DNA of 64,000 bases from an uncultured Pirellulaceae bacterium (GTDB lineage: Bacteria; Planctomycetota; Planctomycetia; Pirellulales; Pirellulaceae), in contig CALCJM010000132.1 in NCBI GenBank assembly GCA_937967505.1, positions 1 to 64,000 on the forward strand, read 5' to 3'. Every line of letters begins with the position of its first letter. The first letter of the stretch is position 1. Below are positions 60,201 to 64,000 of this stretch, piece after piece. The translations under genes were made by a program, and so were the position numbers. The notes under the pieces were generated by a model that saw only the letters and a program-made list of their open reading frames with translations, had not been told where the DNA came from and made no database searches.

Positions 60201-62467
60201 ACCGTGATGATTTTACAACTCAAAACGGAACGCCCGCAGCAGGCTGGCAGTATCTCTGGAATGAAAGTGGCACCTTCGGGAATGCAAATAACTATTCGGT
60301 CATGGAGGCCGTTGGTAATTCGTATCGTCCTCAAAATCAGGTACAACAATTTTTAAACCTGAGTGCCACCTTTGGCCACCCGGGACCTGGCACCGACAAT
60401 TCCAACACCGTGGGGTATGACTTGTTTGCGATTGCCGCCTACACGGTCGCAGCCGACGGTGTGTACAGTATTGACGATAGTTTTATCTCTCGCGCCGGTC
60501 AGTTTAGTGACGGTGTTGAAGTGGTACTGCATGTAGGTAACGACATCACCCAAATTGCCAGTATCGCACCGCAGGGTTCTGGCAACTTCAATCGGTCACT
60601 GGGGTTTCTGCCAGCCAACACCACAATCTATATTGGAGTCGGACCAGACGGGCCCGGCAGTGGTTCCAGCGCAGGGCAGGATTCGTTTACCTGGGATTTC
60701 TCGATCACCCGTCAAAATACAAATGGCAATGGTCAGCTGATTGTCAATCCCGACCAGACGGTCACCTATATCCCCGATGCCGGATTCTCCGGGACTGATA
60801 CGTTTAGTTACCGCTTGAGCGACAACCGTGGCCGCTCGGATACCGCAAGCATTTCGGTGACCGTAAACCCCGTGCTTGCATCGACGGTTGAGGGAAGGCA
60901 TGTGTTTTACGCAGGTTCTTCTTTCGATAGCGGCACGACTAGGAACGCGATCGCAACGGATAAATCCGCGTTACTACCGGGCCAAACTGCGACCGTCAAT
61001 AATTACACCAGCTATTCAGGAGGCATCAACGGAATCATCGTCGATGTAGCCAACTTCAACGGTACGCCCACAAGATCCGATTTTGAATTCCGTGTCGGAA
61101 ACGACAACTCACCTGCAAGTTGGACCGCGTTGGATTCAAATTCGGGGGACGTGAGCTTCACTGCGGGCGCAGGCGCGGGAGGATCGGATCAGATAACCAT
61201 CACTTGGGATGCTGATTCTGCAATAAAAAAACAATGGTTGGAAATAACCATTCTGGCCAACGGGACCACGGGGCTATCAACGCCTGACGTGTTCTACTTC
61301 GGCAACGCGATTGGCGAAACCGGTAGCTCGGCCACCAGCGCTGCTGTCAATATCTTTGATCTTCTGGGGGTGCAGGACAATCCACATAACAATTCGAATC
61401 CGGCAAACATCGAGAATAAGTATGACATTAATCGTGATGGGCGCGTCAATATTCGAGACCTCCTGTTCATTCAGGATAATGGCACCAATAACAGCAATGA
61501 TCTGAACTTGATATCCGTGCCGGTCACCGGATCACGCGTGGCGGTCGTTGCACCAGCAACTTCTGCGGTGCAATCGACGGCGGTTGATGCCGCGCAAACC
61601 GATAATCCTGCAACTGATTCTGCGATAGCCGACCGGGCAAGTTATCCAATCCCCGAACCGGTGATTCGTCATGCTGTGTCTGAAGGAGGCCTGGTCAAAT
61701 CGTTGCAGATCCCGTCAAACGAAAACGAGCGGCAACCGACGGCGGTTGATGCCGCGCAAACCAGCGATACGGCAACGAATCCTGCGACAGTCGATCGGGC
61801 AAGTTATCCGACCCCCGAACCGGTGATTCATCACGCTGTGTCTGAAGCAGTCCCGGTCAAATCGTTGCAGATCTCGTCAAACGAAAACGAGCGGCAACCG
61901 ACGGCGGTTGATGCCGTGCACACCAGCGATACGGCATCGAATCCTGCGACAGTCGACCGGGCAAGTTATCCGACTCCCGAACCGGTAATTCGTCATGCTG
62001 TGTCTGAAGCAGTCCCAGTCAAATCGTTGCAGACCCCGTCAAATGAAAACGAGCGGCAACCGACGGCGGTTGATGCCGTGCACACCAGCGATGCGGCAAC
62101 GAATCCTGCGACAGTCGATCGGGCAAGTTATCCAATTCCCGAACCGGTGCTTCGTCGCGCTGTGTCTGAAACGGTTCCGGTCGAATCGTTGCAGATCCCG
62201 TCAAACCGAAATGCCAGTCGTTTTGTTTCGCCTTTGGTGACCGGCGTACGAATTCAGCCAAATAATCGCTTCCCGGACAGGACCGAAGCTAATCCGAAAG
62301 CGCTCAGACTACTGGGGGCGCAGACGACCGAACCGATCGCTCTGCTCCAGTTGGATAGGGTTTTTGCCGATCGTTATGATGATGACGGCACCCCGGAGCA
62401 TTTTACGGAATCGACGATTGAACCTTTGTTTTTAACAACATCTTCGCAGAGCGATCGATTTGAATAA
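57269..62467 (+). CDS. Giant secreted surface protein: LEPR-XLL motif, G8 domain, beta-helix, Ig/cadherin-like repeat, dockerin-like EF-hands, C-terminal tandem repeats
   Basis: FDYETLEPRQLLAAV; WDSGSTWQGGVVPSASSRAVIPQNVTVNL (G8); NDLASTDAGSSVTIDVLSNDSDLDGDSL; YDINRDGRVNIRDLLFIQDNGTN. Confidence 0.85.
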   Translation: MRKDHLLFSLRSRTSSESRRVSRFDYETLEPRQLLAAVVENPQDYQVAELLSSVQQSTFTQETLADSSATAITAVATSSTIWAVASGNWDSGSTWQGGVVPSASSRAVIPQNVTVNLNGANTTVGELVIQGVLNVTETSGADKRLTSAWVHVNSGGVFQIGSAANRYDNNDFILTLTGDDPTETFQVDIVDQAGNAGALTITNNNGFLMAHSGGRLQFFGQEKIAFTKLAQTANVGSNQILVERQIDRDFDGDLDSVDGTLDWQVGDQIVIASSSEDYDDEEIRTITAITNQPNNRALITFSGNLRNRHYGEIETYSDPDDSTRTWDLDLRAEVALLSRNVRVEGEARHDTDNSFGDRARFTQTLGNEGDGFGGHIMIMGSAGQITIDGVQLDKLGQTARVGRYPIHWHLAGDRSGDVLRRTSITNSNNRGVTIHGTHNVLLQDVVLHDIHGHGFFMEDGVETGNRYLSNIAFGIHKVGRSAAVGDFAPDLNDPFIVDTHDHVGQNANRFLSSAAYWITNPDNTWIGNISAGSEGTGFWFIFPGEAIGASANDPQYANVRPDRTNLRQFDFNGSHSSPAGLNFDRGSDLEVPVGGNIKAFFDGDNWFPTVEPQINSFTAYKHNVGIYHRGFTTNFNDSRLADNNIGTFITFTQRITDSLYVGHSRGNADFSDSVTGHTIYDGANTLDGLHFAGFAANNAHMFRVNGSALRHTSHVTRNTSFENDGSAGHVSIGSQGGGSSHGSPFNNSSAAIYDEDGTFTGHVGGGAGSTIVTNHPFYYDADDFRPAGWNAVVSDDLYSMLYFVPNNGNARFRVTSPDGDSIVDEGRSRKTHIKNGDAQNPNDDYLIELSSGSLSDTFNFRHWTRTGPSGSTVLRFVNFGDTLRPRNMNRARTLAELRSATQTTFTVVNGDVYIKAFNSSRDILMRSFNNTTPNANNDLASTDAGSSVTIDVLSNDSDLDGDSLTVTPTSTATVVADYRDDFTTQNGTPAAGWQYLWNESGTFGNANNYSVMEAVGNSYRPQNQVQQFLNLSATFGHPGPGTDNSNTVGYDLFAIAAYTVAADGVYSIDDSFISRAGQFSDGVEVVLHVGNDITQIASIAPQGSGNFNRSLGFLPANTTIYIGVGPDGPGSGSSAGQDSFTWDFSITRQNTNGNGQLIVNPDQTVTYIPDAGFSGTDTFSYRLSDNRGRSDTASISVTVNPVLASTVEGRHVFYAGSSFDSGTTRNAIATDKSALLPGQTATVNNYTSYSGGINGIIVDVANFNGTPTRSDFEFRVGNDNSPASWTALDSNSGDVSFTAGAGAGGSDQITITWDADSAIKKQWLEITILANGTTGLSTPDVFYFGNAIGETGSSATSAAVNIFDLLGVQDNPHNNSNPANIENKYDINRDGRVNIRDLLFIQDNGTNNSNDLNLISVPVTGSRVAVVAPATSAVQSTAVDAAQTDNPATDSAIADRASYPIPEPVIRHAVSEGGLVKSLQIPSNENERQPTAVDAAQTSDTATNPATVDRASYPTPEPVIHHAVSEAVPVKSLQISSNENERQPTAVDAVHTSDTASNPATVDRASYPTPEPVIRHAVSEAVPVKSLQTPSNENERQPTAVDAVHTSDAATNPATVDRASYPIPEPVLRRAVSETVPVESLQIPSNRNASRFVSPLVTGVRIQPNNRFPDRTEANPKALRLLGAQTTEPIALLQLDRVFADRYDDDGTPEHFTESTIEPLFLTTSSQSDRFE
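61579..62226 (+). repeat. Four tandem in-frame 162-bp (54-aa) repeats
   Basis: ggcggttgatgcc anchors at 61579, 61741, 61903 and 62065 (period 162). Confidence 0.92.
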
Positions 62468-62677
62468 TCGTTTCAATTTAACAAAGCCGAAATTGAAGGC
62501 GTTCCTGTTTCCATTGGAAATGGGCGGTTTTAGACAGCAACCCGCAGGTGGCAGGTTGAATTTTCAGACTTTAAAACAGACTTTTAAAAAATGAAAGTTC
62601 AAGATGATTGGAGTATAGTGAAGAGTTGCCCTCCGTCGATTTATTAAAGAGTCAATTGCTTTGAAGGTTTACGCATC

Positions 62678-63286
62678 ATGAGAATTTCCCTATCGCTTTT
62701 TCCAATTGCCTGCTTGTCATTTGCGATTTTGTTCGTGCCAAGCTATGAGGCTATCGGCCAAAATCCAATTCAGATCACGAGCAACACCAATGTTCTCGCA
62801 GGTAACACAGCGAATCAGGCAGTCGCTCTGTCTCTTAGCGGCACTGCTCAGACTCGGGCAGTCAATGTCTTTGCTGAGTTCGACCAGTTAGCGGGCGTTA
62901 ACCCCGGTATCACCTCGGCTGATATTCTGACCGGGACAGTATTTGGTTCCGTTGCCAATACCGGAGCATTCGACCTCGGAACTTCCCCCAACCGCGGCCT
63001 CGGGGTGTCTGTTTCGACCCAGTCCGGAACCGTTGCGACAGACGGGCTGCTGGTTACTTTCCTGGTTGATACGACAGGAATTTCTGATGGCGACTTCACA
63101 CTTAATCTGAATCCTGTCGCATTGGGAGACACTGAATTCATCAACGCATCTGGTGTGGATGTGATTCCGTTCGATTTCTCGAACAATGTCTTCACCGTCA
63201 GTACCTCAGTCGTTCCCGAACCTTCGTCGTTCTGTCTTTTGAGCGGTATCTTTGGCCTAATGGCGGTGCGTAGACGGCGGGTTTGA
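62678..63286 (+). CDS. PEP-CTERM sorting-signal secreted protein
   Basis: Signal peptide; C-terminal VVPEPSSFCLLSGIFGLMAVRRRRV. Confidence 0.88.
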   Translation: MRISLSLFPIACLSFAILFVPSYEAIGQNPIQITSNTNVLAGNTANQAVALSLSGTAQTRAVNVFAEFDQLAGVNPGITSADILTGTVFGSVANTGAFDLGTSPNRGLGVSVSTQSGTVATDGLLVTFLVDTTGISDGDFTLNLNPVALGDTEFINASGVDVIPFDFSNNVFTVSTSVVPEPSSFCLLSGIFGLMAVRRRRV

Positions 63287-63492
63287 CAGGGGGGGAAACC
63301 GATCGGCATGCGGTTAAGGCCAACCATTAAGGCCAACCACCATCGTTGCGGGATGCACAGGCCGTGACGAAGCAATGCGTAACAACGGCCAAGTTCGACC
63401 GCATTAATGCTTAAGGCGTTCGGTGTTGTGGTTGTTGTGTTTTTGCCCTGCCGGGTTTACCAGCTTCAATTTCAATGCACAAATCAATGTGC

Positions 63493-63532
63493 AACAAAAA
63501 ACGCCACGTCGTTAAACACGATGTGGCGTTTC
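63493..63532 (-). terminator. Rho-independent terminator
   Basis: Minus strand: AAACGCCACATCG...CGACGTGGCGTTTTTTG. Confidence 0.8.
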
Positions 63533-63553
63533 TCGTTTCCCCAGCTAAATGGT

Positions 63554-64000
63554 TTAGCTACGTCTGCGACGTGCTGCCAAGCCTGTCAGCGCGAGTCCAA
63601 TCAATATGCCTGTTGAAGGCTCCGGCACGGCTGACGCGGCGAGTGTGCCGCGAAGTTCTCCACCATTGAAACTGCCGCTGTGGATATTCAGATAGAGTTC
63701 TCCGTCGAGCAGGTCATCGACCAAGTCAAGGTTATTGGCAAATGAAACTGCCCCCGTGACGCGACCTGAGGTAGCACCGTCAGCGATTGCGGTGTTGGTG
63801 TTGGTGACCGCAGCGTCGGTGAACGAGTTCAGATTAAACACGATCCCACCAGTCTGGTTGAATGGATCGCCAGCAACGCCTGGAAGATGCAGGTGGATTC
63901 CACTGGCAGCGGCTGTAAGCAGCCCACCGCCAAGCCCCTCAAATTCGAAATCAAAGTTCAGCTGGTTGGTTTGCTGATTGAAAATCAGACCGGCACCTGC
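63554..64000 (-). CDS. CHRD-domain PEP-CTERM protein, truncated by window end
   Basis: IHLHLPGVAGDPFNQTGGIVFNL...LYLNIHSGSFNGGELRGTL...VPEPSTGILIGLALTGLAARRRRS; open to the window edge. Confidence 0.85.
   Translation of the reverse strand, partial: AGAGLIFNQQTNQLNFDFEFEGLGGGLLTAAASGIHLHLPGVAGDPFNQTGGIVFNLNSFTDAAVTNTNTAIADGATSGRVTGAVSFANNLDLVDDLLDGELYLNIHSGSFNGGELRGTLAASAVPEPSTGILIGLALTGLAARRRRS

Noticed and set aside
1-64000. tRNA or rRNA genes
   Set aside because: No cloverleaf-like or conserved rRNA segments recognised by eye; tRNAscan-SE would be needed to exclude completely.

Overview
The window looks like a Planctomycetota chromosome segment, probably Pirellulaceae-like. This is inferred from a LEPR-XLL secretion motif, DUF1598, PEP-CTERM proteins, STN-domain proteins and H4MPT/methanofuran C1 genes. 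Most of it is ordinary housekeeping and envelope gene content: ispD, htrA, tpx, moeA, pabA/trpG, plsC, ftr, an Aas-like fusion, uvrD/pcrA, tatA x2, mfnB, rnd, tmk, holB, rpe. The strongest accessory signal is at the left edge (about 443-3476). Five ~92 bp imperfect inverted repeats alternate with small minus-strand ORFs. They behave like integron attC sites: covarying stems, a single extrahelical base in the same arm of every copy, R''/R'-like GGATAAC/GTTATCC ends, ORF stop codons lying in the R'' box, and unit ends whose flanking bases pair with the far end of the same cassette. No integrase is visible, so this is best read as a CALIN (cluster of attC sites lacking integron integrase), cut on the left by an IS. 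At least four of its cassettes encode small multi-TM proteins. Other points of interest are a metacaspase-Sel1 protein next to a Pro-rich secreted protein, an alpha/beta-hydrolase apparently split by a TM domain, a Gly/Cys-rich secreted protein, a stand-alone RNAP alpha-CTD, an MFS-PlsC-AMP-ligase fusion, and a 1.7k-aa G8/dockerin-like surface protein with four 162-bp tandem repeats. All calls come from reading the sequence and ORF track; no database search was run.
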